Assembly (NCBI RefSeq): GCF_014773275.1
Contig: NZ_JACWMW010000008.1
Coordinates: forward strand, 1 to 64,000
DNA length: 64,000 nucleotides
Reading direction: 5' to 3'
Source of the DNA: Mucilaginibacter rigui
GTDB lineage: Bacteria > Bacteroidota > Bacteroidia > Sphingobacteriales > Sphingobacteriaceae
A model generated the notes under the pieces. It had not been told where the DNA came from. It saw only the letters and a list, made by a program, of their open reading frames with translations, and ran no database searches. The translations under genes and the position numbers were made by a program. Position 1 is the stretch's first letter. Every line of letters starts with the position of its first letter. Positions 8,979 through 17,956 of this stretch are shown piece by piece.

Positions 8979-8999
8979 CCAAAAGATTTTCTCTTTTTA

Positions 9000-9494
9000 T
9001 TAGAAGCTATACGCTAAACGTGCTGCCACCTGGCTAACGGTACCGTTTTTAGACCAGGCCTCGTAACGTACGCCAAGGTCTAAACCACCGCCAAATGAAT
9101 AGCCGATACCCGGTGCATAAGCAAATGCAGTACCGCCGCCACTCTCGGTAGAAAATGCAGCACCTAATTGTGCTTCACCGTAAAAGCTTTCGGCAAGGAA
9201 ATATTTAATACCTGCCTTTACCGGTACAAAGCCTGTAGAGCCACCGCCATAGGTATCTTTAAACGAAAGGCTTGTATAACCGGCAGAAATTGTAAAAAAT
9301 GTACTGGTGGCTATCGGCTGATCATATTTTAATGAACCACCAATAAATAATTTGCCGCCTGCATCTTTAATATCACCAACAGGTAAACCTGCTTCAAGGC
9401 CGATACTGAATTTACCAGATTCTGATGATGATTGTGCAAATGAACTGAATGCTGCTCCTGATAACAGGACTAACGCAAGTAAGAATTTTTTCAT
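9000..9494 (-). CDS. Small outer-membrane beta-barrel protein
   Basis: This 164-residue protein has a signal peptide (MKKFLLALVLLSGAAFSSFAQ). The mature part is about 143 residues of alternating polar/hydrophobic strands rich in Gly, Ser and aromatics and ends ...AARLAYSF. The terminal Phe is the usual signal for the BAM machinery. The size fits an eight-stranded barrel of the OmpA-N/OmpW/PorT-like group ('outer membrane protein beta-barrel domain'). The specific function is unknown. The 217-bp AT-rich region upstream (9495-9711) holds no gene I can support and presumably carries its promoter. Confidence 0.8.
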   Translation of the reverse strand: MKKFLLALVLLSGAAFSSFAQSSSESGKFSIGLEAGLPVGDIKDAGGKLFIGGSLKYDQPIATSTFFTISAGYTSLSFKDTYGGGSTGFVPVKAGIKYFLAESFYGEAQLGAAFSTESGGGTAFAYAPGIGYSFGGGLDLGVRYEAWSKNGTVSQVAARLAYSF

Positions 9495-9711
9495 TTTTCT
9501 AAAATTTAAGTTGTTTATTTAATAAATAAAGTTGACAAAATTATATATTATAAAAAATATAAGATATCCACATATTAACATATGGTTTAGCCTAATCTGC
9601 AATAATATTATAATAATATAACTCTTTTCGGTTTCATAGACGACGTAAATGAACAAATGTTACACCACCATTTCAAAAAATATTTAACTTATTGATAGCC
9701 AACAAAAAATA

Positions 9712-10416
9712 TTAGTTGGTAAGTTCAATGAAAATATTTTCGAGGGTATTGCCTTTGTTATTACTACGGAGGTTTGATAAGGAATCATTAGCCACAATGC
9801 TTCCCCTGTTGATGATGATCACCTGGCTGCAAACAGCCTCAACCTCCTGCATAATATGGGTGGAAAGGATGATGGTTTTTGTTTTACCCAGATCGGTAAT
9901 TAACTGCCTTATGCCAACCAGTTGGTTAGGATCCAGGCCCGATGTGGGTTCGTCAAGTATTAACACCTGCGGGTTGTGCAGTATGGCCTGCGCAAGGCCC
10001 ACCCTTTGGCGGTAGCCTTTTGATAACTGCCCTATTCTTTTATGCTGCTCGGGGCCAAGGCCGGTTTGTTCTATCACTTCGGCAATGCGGTTGGCAGGCT
10101 CGTGCAGGCCGTGTATTCCCGCCACAAACGCCAGCGACTCTTTCACATACATATCCGTATAAAGCGGGTTACTCTCGGGCAGGTACCCAATATTACGCTT
10201 CACATCCAGCGGGTGTGTATTAATATCAAAACCGCAAACGCTTGCCGTGCCGCTTGTTGGCGGTAAAAAACAAGTGAGCATTTTCATGGTGGTGCTTTTA
10301 CCCGCGCCGTTTGGACCTAAAAAACCCAATACGCCGGTATCTGCTGTAAATGAAATACCATCAACAGCCTTTTGCTGCCCGTAAACTTTTGTTAATGCCT
10401 CTACCCGGATGCTCAT
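9712..10416 (-). CDS. gldA: ABC transporter ATPase, GldA-like
   Basis: This 234-residue ATPase has Walker A GPNGAGKST (34-42), signature LSKGYRQRVGLAQ (131-143), Walker B VLILDEP (151-157) and a switch His in LSTHIMQE. The variant signature with KGYRQR is typical of GldA/CcmA-like ATPases that partner ABC-2 permeases. It is shorter than the roughly 300-residue GldA of Flavobacterium, having only a stub of the C-terminal region. The nearby GldF-GldG fusion is the obvious partner; a related export ATPase remains possible. Downstream of its ATG the 10417-10605 spacer holds short AT-rich direct repeats (AGATATTAGAT type) and the glyS promoter. Confidence 0.75.
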   Translation of the reverse strand: MSIRVEALTKVYGQQKAVDGISFTADTGVLGFLGPNGAGKSTTMKMLTCFLPPTSGTASVCGFDINTHPLDVKRNIGYLPESNPLYTDMYVKESLAFVAGIHGLHEPANRIAEVIEQTGLGPEQHKRIGQLSKGYRQRVGLAQAILHNPQVLILDEPTSGLDPNQLVGIRQLITDLGKTKTIILSTHIMQEVEAVCSQVIIINRGSIVANDSLSNLRSNNKGNTLENIFIELTN

Positions 10417-10589
10417 GCGGTAAAGTTAGATTTTAGATGTGAGATATTAGATATTAGATTTATAAAAGCCAATAACGAGCATTGAATATAGAACACCCAA
10501 TACCAAAGTATTATTTCCTTCCTTATTCATCATTCAATATTCGTTGTTCGATATTATCGCTCCCCCTTTAACCTTTCGTCTCTAAAAAC

Positions 10590-10597
10590 TATATTTG
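10590..10597 (+). promoter_or_regulatory. -7 promoter box of glyS
   Basis: TATATTTG matches the Bacteroidota -7 consensus TAnnTTTG exactly and ends 8 bp before the glyS ATG. Transcription would start at or within a few bases of the start codon. A weak TTT-rich -33 region lies about 20 bp upstream. Confidence 0.5.
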
Positions 10598-10605
10598 CCC
10601 CTATT

Positions 10606-12084
10606 ATGAGCAATTCGAACGACGATCTTTTTAAAAATGTAATATCGCACAGTAAGGAATATGGTTTTGTTTTCCAGAGCAGCGAGATCTATGATGGCTT
10701 AAGCGCCGTTTACGATTACGGCCAAAACGGCTCGGAGCTAAAGAACAACATTAAAACCTACTGGTGGAAAGCCATGGTGCAGATGCATGATAACATCGTG
10801 GGTATCGATTCGGCCATATTTATGCACCCTACCATCTGGAAGGCAAGCGGCCACGTTGACGGCTTCAGCGACCCGATGATCGACAACAAAGATAGCAACA
10901 AACGCTATCGCGCCGACCAGTTACTGGAAGACCGAATTGCCAAACTTGACGAAGAAGGTAAAACCAGCGAAGCGGAAGAGCTGCAGATAGAAATGGACAA
11001 CGCCCTGAAGGCCGAAGACCTGCCCCGCCTGCGCGAGCTGATCATCGAACAAAATATAAAATGCCCTATAAGTGGTACCGCCAACTGGACGGAGGTACGC
11101 CAGTTTAACCTGATGTTCAGCACGCAGGTTGGCGCTATTGCCGGTGAATCGGAAACCATATACCTGCGCCCGGAAACTGCACAGGGAATTTTTGTAAACT
11201 ACCTAAACGTGCAAAAATCTGGCAGGATGAAAATCCCGTTTGGTATTGCGCAGATTGGTAAAGCATTCCGTAACGAGGTTATTGCACGCCAGTTCATCAT
11301 TCGCATGCGCGAGTTTGAGCAAATGGAGATGCAATACTTTGTACGCCCCGGCACACAAAAAGAATGGTTTGAAAAATGGAAAGAAGCGCGTTTAAAATGG
11401 CACCTTGCCCTGGGTACCGATGCTGCTAAATATCGCTATCACGAACATACCAAACTAGCTCATTACGCAGATGCTGCTTATGATATTGAGTTTGATTTCC
11501 CGTTTGGCTTTAAAGAGGTGGAAGGCATCCACAGCCGTACCGATTTTGACCTGAGCCAGCATGAGAAATTCTCACGCAAAAAAATGCAGTACTTTGACCC
11601 TGAACTGGGCGAAGACGGCAAGCCATACGGTAACTACATCCCTTACGTAATTGAAACTTCGATAGGTTTAGACAGGATGTTTTTGCTTACCATGATCAAC
11701 GCTTACGAGGAAGAAGACCTGAGCACCGAAGAAAAACAGGATAGCCGCACCGTACTGCGCCTGCACCCTTGCCTTGCTCCTGTTAAAGCCGCTATTTTCC
11801 CGCTGACCAAAAAAGATGGCCTGCCGGAGAAAGCCCGCGAAATAATGGACAAGCTAAAGCTCGATTTCAATATCCAGTACGAGGAGAAAGATGCTATTGG
11901 CAAACGTTACCGCCGCCAGGATGCTATTGGCACACCTTTCTGTATCACGGTAGATCACCAAACTTTAGAGGATAATACCGTAACCATCCGCCACCGTGAT
12001 ACCATGGCGCAGGAACGCGTACCTGCCGACCAGCTTGATAAAATTATTGGTGATAAGGTAAGCTGGAAAAACTTATTAGGATAA
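10606..12084 (+). CDS. glyS: Glycine--tRNA ligase (dimeric, eukaryote/archaea-like type)
   Basis: This 492-residue class II aminoacyl-tRNA synthetase is of the alpha-2 GlyRS type and charges tRNA-Gly. It opens with LFKNVISHSKEYGFVFQSSEIYDGLSAVYDYG. Motif 2 is seen around GIAQIGKAFRNEV, where the FRNE arginine contacts ATP, and motif 3 at ETSIGLDRM. The C-terminal anticodon-binding domain includes YEEKDAIGKRYRRQDAIGTPFC. It is a single-gene transcript: a promoter box lies just upstream and a strong terminator follows. Confidence 0.97.
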   Translation: MSNSNDDLFKNVISHSKEYGFVFQSSEIYDGLSAVYDYGQNGSELKNNIKTYWWKAMVQMHDNIVGIDSAIFMHPTIWKASGHVDGFSDPMIDNKDSNKRYRADQLLEDRIAKLDEEGKTSEAEELQIEMDNALKAEDLPRLRELIIEQNIKCPISGTANWTEVRQFNLMFSTQVGAIAGESETIYLRPETAQGIFVNYLNVQKSGRMKIPFGIAQIGKAFRNEVIARQFIIRMREFEQMEMQYFVRPGTQKEWFEKWKEARLKWHLALGTDAAKYRYHEHTKLAHYADAAYDIEFDFPFGFKEVEGIHSRTDFDLSQHEKFSRKKMQYFDPELGEDGKPYGNYIPYVIETSIGLDRMFLLTMINAYEEEDLSTEEKQDSRTVLRLHPCLAPVKAAIFPLTKKDGLPEKAREIMDKLKLDFNIQYEEKDAIGKRYRRQDAIGTPFCITVDHQTLEDNTVTIRHRDTMAQERVPADQLDKIIGDKVSWKNLLG

Positions 12085-12111
12085 TTACTTATTAAGCGAT
12101 ATTAATATTTT

Positions 12112-12139
12112 AAAGCCTGCAAATTTGCAGGCTTTTTTT
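12112..12139 (+). terminator. Intrinsic terminator of glyS
   Basis: The stem AGCCTGCAAA/TTTGCAGGCT is followed by seven T, 27 bp after the glyS stop codon. Confidence 0.85.
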
Positions 12140-12229
12140 ATTTATAACAGTTATAAATTTAACAAGATGTGCATTTGTATTAACTTAATATTAATAAACT
12201 TTTTACTTTAGTATAAATTACCGATCCGA

Positions 12230-14404
12230 TTGAAACCTTGTTATATATTATTTCTTATTATAAGTCTGATAGTGTTAAACGCATCAGCCGCTGAACATAT
12301 TAATAATATTGACAGCCTTAAGCAACTTACGTTTACTGCAAATGGTGTTTTAAAAGCTACAGACACTGTAGCTATAAACCGCCTAAATAAAATTGCAGCC
12401 GAGTATTATGAATCGGCCCCTGATAGTACAAGGCACTATTCACTCATTGCAATAAACGCAGCAAAAAAAATCAACTACGTAAAAGGTATTGCAAAGGGTT
12501 TTGAATTATTGGGCCTTGTTAATTCGTTTAAGAGCGATTATGTTACCGCCAATAATAATTATAACACCAGTTTAAAATTATACACCCAAATTAATAACCC
12601 GTTTGGTATTAGCGAGGCTTACATGGGGCTTGGCCGGGTACAAGATTTTTTAGGGAATTATACACGGGCTATAGGCTTTTTTGAGCGGGCATTAGCTATC
12701 CGTAAAAAATTACAAAGGCAAATTGATATTGCAGATTGTTATGCTATAATCGGCATTACGTACGATAATAAAGGCGATTTTAGCACAGCACTCGATTATT
12801 ATTTCAAATCGCTGATAATAGATTTACAACTTAACAATCAGCTTGCAGCAGCCGATAACTACTGTAATATTGGTGTGGTAATGCAACATCTTGAATTATA
12901 CTCAAAAGCCCTTGCCTACTTTGATAAGGCAAACTCGTTATGGCTAAAATTAAATGACAAACAGGGCATTAGCACCATTTACCAAAATATAGGCGAAGTA
13001 AAGCTTGCGCAAAAAAAGTACGATGAAGCCTATAATTACCTAAACCGTGCTTCAATCATGTTTCACGAGCTGGGCGATGAAGAAGGCATCAGCCTGATAT
13101 ATTATGACCTGGGTTTATATCACTATCATACCCTAAAAAAAGATTCGGCGATATATTACTTAAACAAAGCGCTTCAGTCGGCAACAAAAAATAATATAAG
13201 ATACAACCAGGCGCAAGCCTATGTAGGCCTGGCCTTAATATACAACCTGGAAAAGGACTATAAAAAAGCGCTGCAATATGCTGTATTGGCCCAGCAAATG
13301 GCCAACAAACTGCAAAGCCTTAACACACGGGCCGATGCGGCTTTGCAAATGAGCAATGCGTTTGCAGGCCTTAAACAACTTAATAAGGCATACCAGCAGC
13401 ATGTAATGTATACCAACTTGAAAGACAGCTTAAAAAACGATGAAAGTTTGCAGAAATTAACATCATATAACCTGGCTATTGATTTTGAGAACAACCAAAA
13501 AAAGGCAAGTCAGAAAGAAGAAGCACTGGTACAAAAAATTGCCGAGCAAAAACGCACCAATATCATATATGCAATAATAATTGTAATAATTACTGTGATG
13601 ATGGTATTTTATTACAATGCTAAACGCAACCAGTTAAAAGCAAACGCACTATTGGAAGATAAAAATAAAGAAGTATTAAACCAGGCCGATAAACTTAATG
13701 ATCTGAATATACTAAAAGACCGCCTTATTGGTGTACTGGCACATGACTTGCGTGCACCGCTAAGTACACTAAGAGGGATATTTTCGTTAATGACTGATAA
13801 GGATATTACCCATAATGAATTTATTGAAATGGTACCCGTTGTATTCAGAAAACTGGAATACACCTCAGATTTTTTAGATACACTTTTGTTTTGGATTAAC
13901 AGCCAGGTAGATAACGTGGAAGACACAACCAAAAGCTTTTGCCTGTGCGATATTGTAAAAATTGAACAGGCCAATATGGAAGATCAGTTCAAGCAAAAAA
14001 ACATCACACCCATAAATCTGGTAAGCTCGGGCCACATTGTACTGGCCGATCCAAATTCAATACGGATTGTGATACATAATTTTTTAACAAACGCTATCAA
14101 ATTTTCGCACTTTAACAGCACTATAGAAATTGCAGCACAGATCATTGAAGACAAGGTTATTTTTACCGTTACCGACCATGGCATTGGCATGAGCAAGAAA
14201 CAATTAGACCGCCTTTTTATGGGTAAAGTAACCAGCAATTTCGGTACCATGAATGAAAGCGGCACCGGCATGGGCCTTATATTTTGCAAAGATCTTATTG
14301 AAAAGTACAATGGCCACATCTGGGCTAAAAGCCAGCTTAACAAAGGCACAGAGTTGGGCTTTTCGCTTGCCGCAGATGTAAGCCGTTTAAAGGAACCGGT
14401 ATAA
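12230..14404 (+). CDS. TPR-repeat membrane sensor histidine kinase
   Basis: This 724-residue protein has a signal peptide (residues 1-20). A periplasmic array of about seven tetratricopeptide repeats runs from roughly 80 to 400 (FGISEAYMGLGRVQDFLGNY and similar). A transmembrane helix (IIYAIIIVIITVMMVFYY, near 445-462) and a short coiled coil follow. The kinase core has H505 in the H-box AHDLRAPL, an N-box NFLTNAIKFS, a G1 box DHGIGM and a G2 box GTGMGL. The only plausible start is TTG at 12230, because no in-frame ATG occurs before the TPRs and the signal peptide begins there. No response regulator is adjacent, so its partner is elsewhere. The ligand is unknown; the TPRs suggest a protein or peptide partner. 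Confidence 0.9.
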   Translation: MKPCYILFLIISLIVLNASAAEHINNIDSLKQLTFTANGVLKATDTVAINRLNKIAAEYYESAPDSTRHYSLIAINAAKKINYVKGIAKGFELLGLVNSFKSDYVTANNNYNTSLKLYTQINNPFGISEAYMGLGRVQDFLGNYTRAIGFFERALAIRKKLQRQIDIADCYAIIGITYDNKGDFSTALDYYFKSLIIDLQLNNQLAAADNYCNIGVVMQHLELYSKALAYFDKANSLWLKLNDKQGISTIYQNIGEVKLAQKKYDEAYNYLNRASIMFHELGDEEGISLIYYDLGLYHYHTLKKDSAIYYLNKALQSATKNNIRYNQAQAYVGLALIYNLEKDYKKALQYAVLAQQMANKLQSLNTRADAALQMSNAFAGLKQLNKAYQQHVMYTNLKDSLKNDESLQKLTSYNLAIDFENNQKKASQKEEALVQKIAEQKRTNIIYAIIIVIITVMMVFYYNAKRNQLKANALLEDKNKEVLNQADKLNDLNILKDRLIGVLAHDLRAPLSTLRGIFSLMTDKDITHNEFIEMVPVVFRKLEYTSDFLDTLLFWINSQVDNVEDTTKSFCLCDIVKIEQANMEDQFKQKNITPINLVSSGHIVLADPNSIRIVIHNFLTNAIKFSHFNSTIEIAAQIIEDKVIFTVTDHGIGMSKKQLDRLFMGKVTSNFGTMNESGTGMGLIFCKDLIEKYNGHIWAKSQLNKGTELGFSLAADVSRLKEPV

Positions 14405-14461
14405 CATATCCAAACAATTCTTCCCTACGCTCCTTTTGTGTTTATATGAAAACACAAGTAC

Positions 14462-15580
14462 ATGTCTATAAAAATTAAAGATCAACCCTTTTATATCCAA
14501 AGCACAGCAGTGCTGTTTGGCCTTATTTTGCTTGTTTATGTGATGATACAGCTGGCGGATATACTGGTACCGCTGGCATTTGCAGCATTTTTGGCCATTT
14601 TGCTAAACCCTCTTGTAAACCGTTTACAACGCCATAAGGTACCTAAAGTATTAGCTATTGCCATTGCCATGCTGGTGATGATAATTGCTGTAGCCATAGT
14701 GTTTTATTTCCTGAGCACACAGATAGTACAATTTGGCGACTCGCTGCCCATGTTGCAAAAAAAGTTTGAATCCATCACCGTCGATCTAAAAAGCTGGATT
14801 CATGACACCTTTGGTATTGAGATAACCAAACAGGAGCAAATGCTAAAAGACGCCATGAAAAACAGCCAGGCAATGGTTGGCCGCACCGTTAACGGGGTAT
14901 TTGCCACGCTTGCCATTATATTCCTGCTGCCGGTATACATCTTTTTGATGTTGCTTTACAAAACACTCATCCTTAATTTTTTATATGAAGTATTCTCTGA
15001 AGAAAACTCAAAAAAGGTTAGTGATGTACTTAGCGAAACCAAAACCGCCATACAAAGCTATATAGTAGGCTTGTTGATAGAGATGATCATCGTAGCCGCC
15101 ATGAACTCTGCCGCACTGGTATTGCTTGGGGTAAAATACGGTATCCTGATAGGTTGCATAGGCGCTATACTTAACCTAATACCTTACCTGGGCGGTATTA
15201 TTGCTATTGCACTGCCTGTGCTTATGGCTACAGTTACTAAGGATGGTTACTCTACACAGTTGGGCGTAATTATAGCATACATAGTTATCCAGTTTATTGA
15301 TAACAACATCCTGGTGCCGCGTATAGTATCATCCAAAGTACAGATCAATGCGCTTATGTCTATCATTGTGGTGCTGCTGGGCAATGCCTTATGGGGTGTA
15401 TCGGGCATGTTTTTGTCTATTCCGTTTGTGGCGGTCATTAAAATAGTTTTCGATCGGATTGACGACCTTAAACCCTGGGGCAAACTACTGGGCGACAACA
15501 TCCCAACCCACCACATGGGCGAAAGATGGCGAAGCCGCCAAAGGCGGAAGGCAGTGTTGCCGAAGAAAGAGGATAGTTGA
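14462..15580 (+). CDS. AI-2E family transporter (TqsA/PerM-like permease)
   Basis: This 372-residue protein has about eight hydrophobic segments in the AI-2E/UPF0118 pattern. Two or three helices come first, followed by a hydrophilic coiled stretch (MLQKKFESITVDLKSWIHD) and then a five-helix block with the conserved GxxxGxIxNLIPYLGG (CIGAILNLIPYLGG) and QFIDNNILVPRIV. Family members include exporters of autoinducer-2 and Na+(Li+)/H+ antiporters; the substrate here cannot be predicted. The C-terminal tail is basic (WRSRQRRKAVLPKK). It ends 16 bp before the first family-C palindrome and 57 bp after the upstream kinase gene. Confidence 0.85.
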   Translation: MSIKIKDQPFYIQSTAVLFGLILLVYVMIQLADILVPLAFAAFLAILLNPLVNRLQRHKVPKVLAIAIAMLVMIIAVAIVFYFLSTQIVQFGDSLPMLQKKFESITVDLKSWIHDTFGIEITKQEQMLKDAMKNSQAMVGRTVNGVFATLAIIFLLPVYIFLMLLYKTLILNFLYEVFSEENSKKVSDVLSETKTAIQSYIVGLLIEMIIVAAMNSAALVLLGVKYGILIGCIGAILNLIPYLGGIIAIALPVLMATVTKDGYSTQLGVIIAYIVIQFIDNNILVPRIVSSKVQINALMSIIVVLLGNALWGVSGMFLSIPFVAVIKIVFDRIDDLKPWGKLLGDNIPTHHMGERWRSRQRRKAVLPKKEDS

Positions 15581-15596
15581 TTGATAGACCATAGTT

Positions 15597-15711
15597 GCGG
15601 CCGGAGGCCTCATAATAATCGTCACTCGCGAGGACGCGAGCGACTGAGATGAAAAAAACGCTACTCGCTAGGCTCAAGCCGAGTGAGTGCTATTACACGG
15701 CCTCCGGCCGC
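15597..15711. repeat. Large palindromic element, family C, copy 1 (downstream of RAYT)
   Basis: An outer stem GCGGCCGGAGGC (15597-15608) pairs with GCCTCCGGCCGC (15700-15711). Inside are two further hairpins: CACTCGCG-agga-CGCGAGCG and ACTCGCT..AGCCGAGTGAGT. The element lies 11 bp beyond the stop of the RAYT reading frame. A second copy in the same orientation lies upstream of that gene, so the two flank it as direct repeats. Confidence 0.9.
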
Positions 15712-15722
15712 ACTAAAGCCGG

Positions 15723-16252
15723 TTAACTTTCATCAACTATAAACGGTGAGTCGGGATTAGCGCTACTGTAAACGTATGTTGTTTCATCATTAATAAGCAT
15801 TGCCTTTACCGGGTTTTGATGTATATAATTCACTTTCTGATCAAATATTTCGGGTGTGTGTAGTTCAATTGGGAAACTTGTTTTTTGCCAAAACTGATAT
15901 GCGCTGTTTTGGCTGGAATTGTTCGCAAAAAATTAAACAAGTAAAGTAACCACTCTTTACGGCTTTCCTGAAGGTTGTTGCTAATCCTTTCTATGATACG
16001 TTTAGCGGTGTAACTTTTAAGATCGCGAATTACATCGGGTAATTTTCCATCATTATGTGCTGCGATCAAATGTATATGATTACTCATGATGCAGTAAGCG
16101 TACACCTTTAACCCTTTATTTTTTCTACAGTATTCTAAATTTCGAATAAATTCGTCACAATAATCATTTCTGGTAAATACATCGATCCAGCCAACAACCG
16201 GGAGTGTTAGGAAAAATGGGCGGTCGCTATTGGCTTTTCGTAACTCGGACAT
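15723..16252 (-). pseudogene. REP-associated tyrosine transposase (RAYT, Y1_Tnp), frameshifted
   Basis: From ATG 16252 the frame gives MSELRKANSDRPFFLTLPVV, an HUH-type motif SNHIHLI (H59, H61) and the nucleophile candidate Y81 in LKSYTAKR, as in TnpA_REP proteins. After residue 108 the frame runs to an early stop at 15830. The adjacent frame restores the canonical end (AYQFWQKTSF, FDQKVNYIHQNPVKA) and runs to TAA at 15723. The switch is at a run of six T on the coding strand (A6 at 15927-15932); a seventh T would give one protein of about 176 residues. It is either a recent pseudogene, a sequencing error, or programmed slippage; I favour the first two. It is flanked by family C palindromes. 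Confidence 0.85.
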
Positions 16253-16296
16253 TTATCGAATATAATTATTGTTCAATAAAAATAAAAGGAGGAGAT

Positions 16297-16472
16297 GCGG
16301 CCGGAGGCCTTATAATAGTAGTCACTCGCGAGGACGCGAGCGACTGTGGTGGTTTTGCGGCCGGAGGCCTTATAATAATCGTCACTCGCGAGGACGCGAG
16401 CGACTGAGATGAAAAAAACCCTTACTCGCTCGGCTCCAGCCGAGTGAGTGCTATTACGCGGCCTCCGGCCGC
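16297..16472. repeat. Large palindromic element, family C, copy 2 with duplicated left half
   Basis: It has the same outer stem and inner hairpins as the copy at 15597. The left half is present twice in tandem (16297-16356 and 16357-16416, a 60-bp duplication), and the right arm ends at 16472. It lies upstream of the RAYT start. The region 16253-16605 therefore holds this element, a duplicated RAYT tail and a terminator, but no gene; open frames through it are artefacts of the repeat. Confidence 0.9.
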
Positions 16473-16476
16473 AGTA

Positions 16477-16512
16477 AGCCGGTTATAAACGGTGAGTTGG
16501 GATTAGCGCTAC
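16477..16512 (-). repeat. Duplicated fragment of the RAYT 3' end
   Basis: This stretch repeats 15719-15766 (GCCGGTTA...TATAAACGGTGAG, then GGGATTAGCGCTAC) with a 12-bp deletion and one substitution. At 15723-15766 the same sequence codes for the last residues of the RAYT (SANPDSPFIVDES). Palindrome plus gene tail is thus present on both sides of the gene. Confidence 0.8.
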
Positions 16513-16551
16513 GTCACTTTCCGAGAACGCCAGCCACTGCAATGACGTTAT

Positions 16552-16585
16552 AAAAAAAGGTCTGAAGCTTTACTTCAGACCTTTT
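16552..16585 (-). terminator. Intrinsic terminator of the M16 peptidase operon
   Basis: The stem AGGTCTGAAG/CTTCAGACCT has a CTTTA loop with A7 on one side and TTTT on the other. It lies 21 bp downstream (minus strand) of the second M16 gene. Confidence 0.85.
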
Positions 16586-16605
16586 GACTATCAACTATCG
16601 ACTCA

Positions 16606-17940
16606 CTAATGGCTTACCGGGTTATCGGCTTTATTAAGTGTACCGTTTGTAAACAGTATTGGGTTTACCTTTTTAGTATCGCCCTGGTACACCCAAACAA
16701 TATTACCAATATATTTGCGGAAGGCATCGCTTACCTGCGTTGGTGTTAGTTTTTTAACATCATCGGCAAGGGTTAATGATCGCCTCCAGTTGTTATGCAA
16801 TACCTCGTTAGATGCAATTGAACCCGCCTGTGCAGTGTTGGTTTCGTTCTTGTAATAAAAACCGGTTAAATAGGTGGTTTTCATATTGGCAACTTCGGCC
16901 GCATTAAAACCTTCTTTTTTTATCCTGTCAACCAGTTTATCAAATACAGCTATATATTTATTAGGCTCGGTAGTTGATACTGAAAATTTTGCTACCGAGG
17001 TTGAGCCTACACTAAACCAGGATTGCGGCGCGTATGATAAGCCGTTGTTGGTGCGGATATCCAGAAAATGCTTGTCGGCAAATATGCGCATGGCCACATT
17101 AAATGCATCAAAATCAGGTGTGCCGGGGGCTGGCCCGCTGGTTACCCCCTCAACATAATTGGTAGCCAGTTGGCGGTTCTCGGCGGAAAAGGTGTTTTTA
17201 TACACCCTGAAAAATGATTTTTTCAGCTCGAACGGGGCGCCTTGCTTAATGGTGCTCAGCAAACCTTTTACTTTAGCTTCAATATCGGCACGGTCAAGAT
17301 CGGCAACTACCACTATCAGCAAACGCGATTTGGTTAGTACAGAGTGGTAGTAGTTTTTGGTCTCTTCGGCGGTAAGGGGTTGTATAGTTGCTGCTGTGCC
17401 GTTAGGGTCTTTCGCATAATCGCGGCCGTTAAAGGCAATTTTATCGGCATATTTATCAATAGCGTTATCCGGGTCAGAGTCTTCCGCCTTAATTTGGGTT
17501 AACTGATCCTGCTTGATACGCGCAAACTCTTTTGCATCAAATTTGGGGATGGTTATGGCCTCAACATATAGCGGCCAGGCAGTTGGCAGGTCGCTTTTTA
17601 TACAGTTAACCTTTATTACCGAATAGTTTTTAAGGGCAACGCCATAAACGGCTGCGCTAATTTTATCCAATTGGTTTTTAAACGCATTTTTATCGTGCTT
17701 TAAAGTACCGCATTCGTTAAGCGCGTTCATGGCCATGGCCTCTATCCCGGCTTTGTTGGCGGGGTAATTTTGTACGCCGCCTTTTATAACGGTTTGTATC
17801 TCTACAATATCGTTACCGCTTGGCTGTACAATAACTTTTACGCCATCAACCATCATTTCGTACGCTTTTTGTTGTGCCGAGGCTGTTTTTACGCCCCCGG
17901 TTGCTGCAGCAATAAGCAATAGATATATATATTTCTTCAT
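16606..17940 (-). CDS. M16 (insulinase-like) peptidase homologue lacking the zinc motif
   Basis: This 444-residue protein has a signal peptide (ends ASAQQ) and the overall M16 fold pattern. The position of the HxxEH zinc motif reads AGIEAMAMNALNECG, without His or Glu ligands. The C-terminal half keeps the family's R/Y region (NNGLSYAPQSWFSVG). It is probably the non-catalytic partner of the gene 16 bp upstream, as in two-subunit M16B peptidases where one subunit binds zinc and the other supplies substrate-binding residues. Both are exported, so they should act in the periplasm. Partner assignment is inferred from the pairing. Confidence 0.85.
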   Translation of the reverse strand: MKKYIYLLLIAAATGGVKTASAQQKAYEMMVDGVKVIVQPSGNDIVEIQTVIKGGVQNYPANKAGIEAMAMNALNECGTLKHDKNAFKNQLDKISAAVYGVALKNYSVIKVNCIKSDLPTAWPLYVEAITIPKFDAKEFARIKQDQLTQIKAEDSDPDNAIDKYADKIAFNGRDYAKDPNGTAATIQPLTAEETKNYYHSVLTKSRLLIVVVADLDRADIEAKVKGLLSTIKQGAPFELKKSFFRVYKNTFSAENRQLATNYVEGVTSGPAPGTPDFDAFNVAMRIFADKHFLDIRTNNGLSYAPQSWFSVGSTSVAKFSVSTTEPNKYIAVFDKLVDRIKKEGFNAAEVANMKTTYLTGFYYKNETNTAQAGSIASNEVLHNNWRRSLTLADDVKKLTPTQVSDAFRKYIGNIVWVYQGDTKKVNPILFTNGTLNKADNPVSH

Positions 17941-17956
17941 CGTGATTAGTGTTAAA

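Noticed and set aside
16204..16407. 67-residue plus-strand frame with a repeated AAGGLIIVVTREDASD segment
   Set aside because: It is translated from the two tandem left halves of palindrome family C and overlaps the RAYT start on the other strand.
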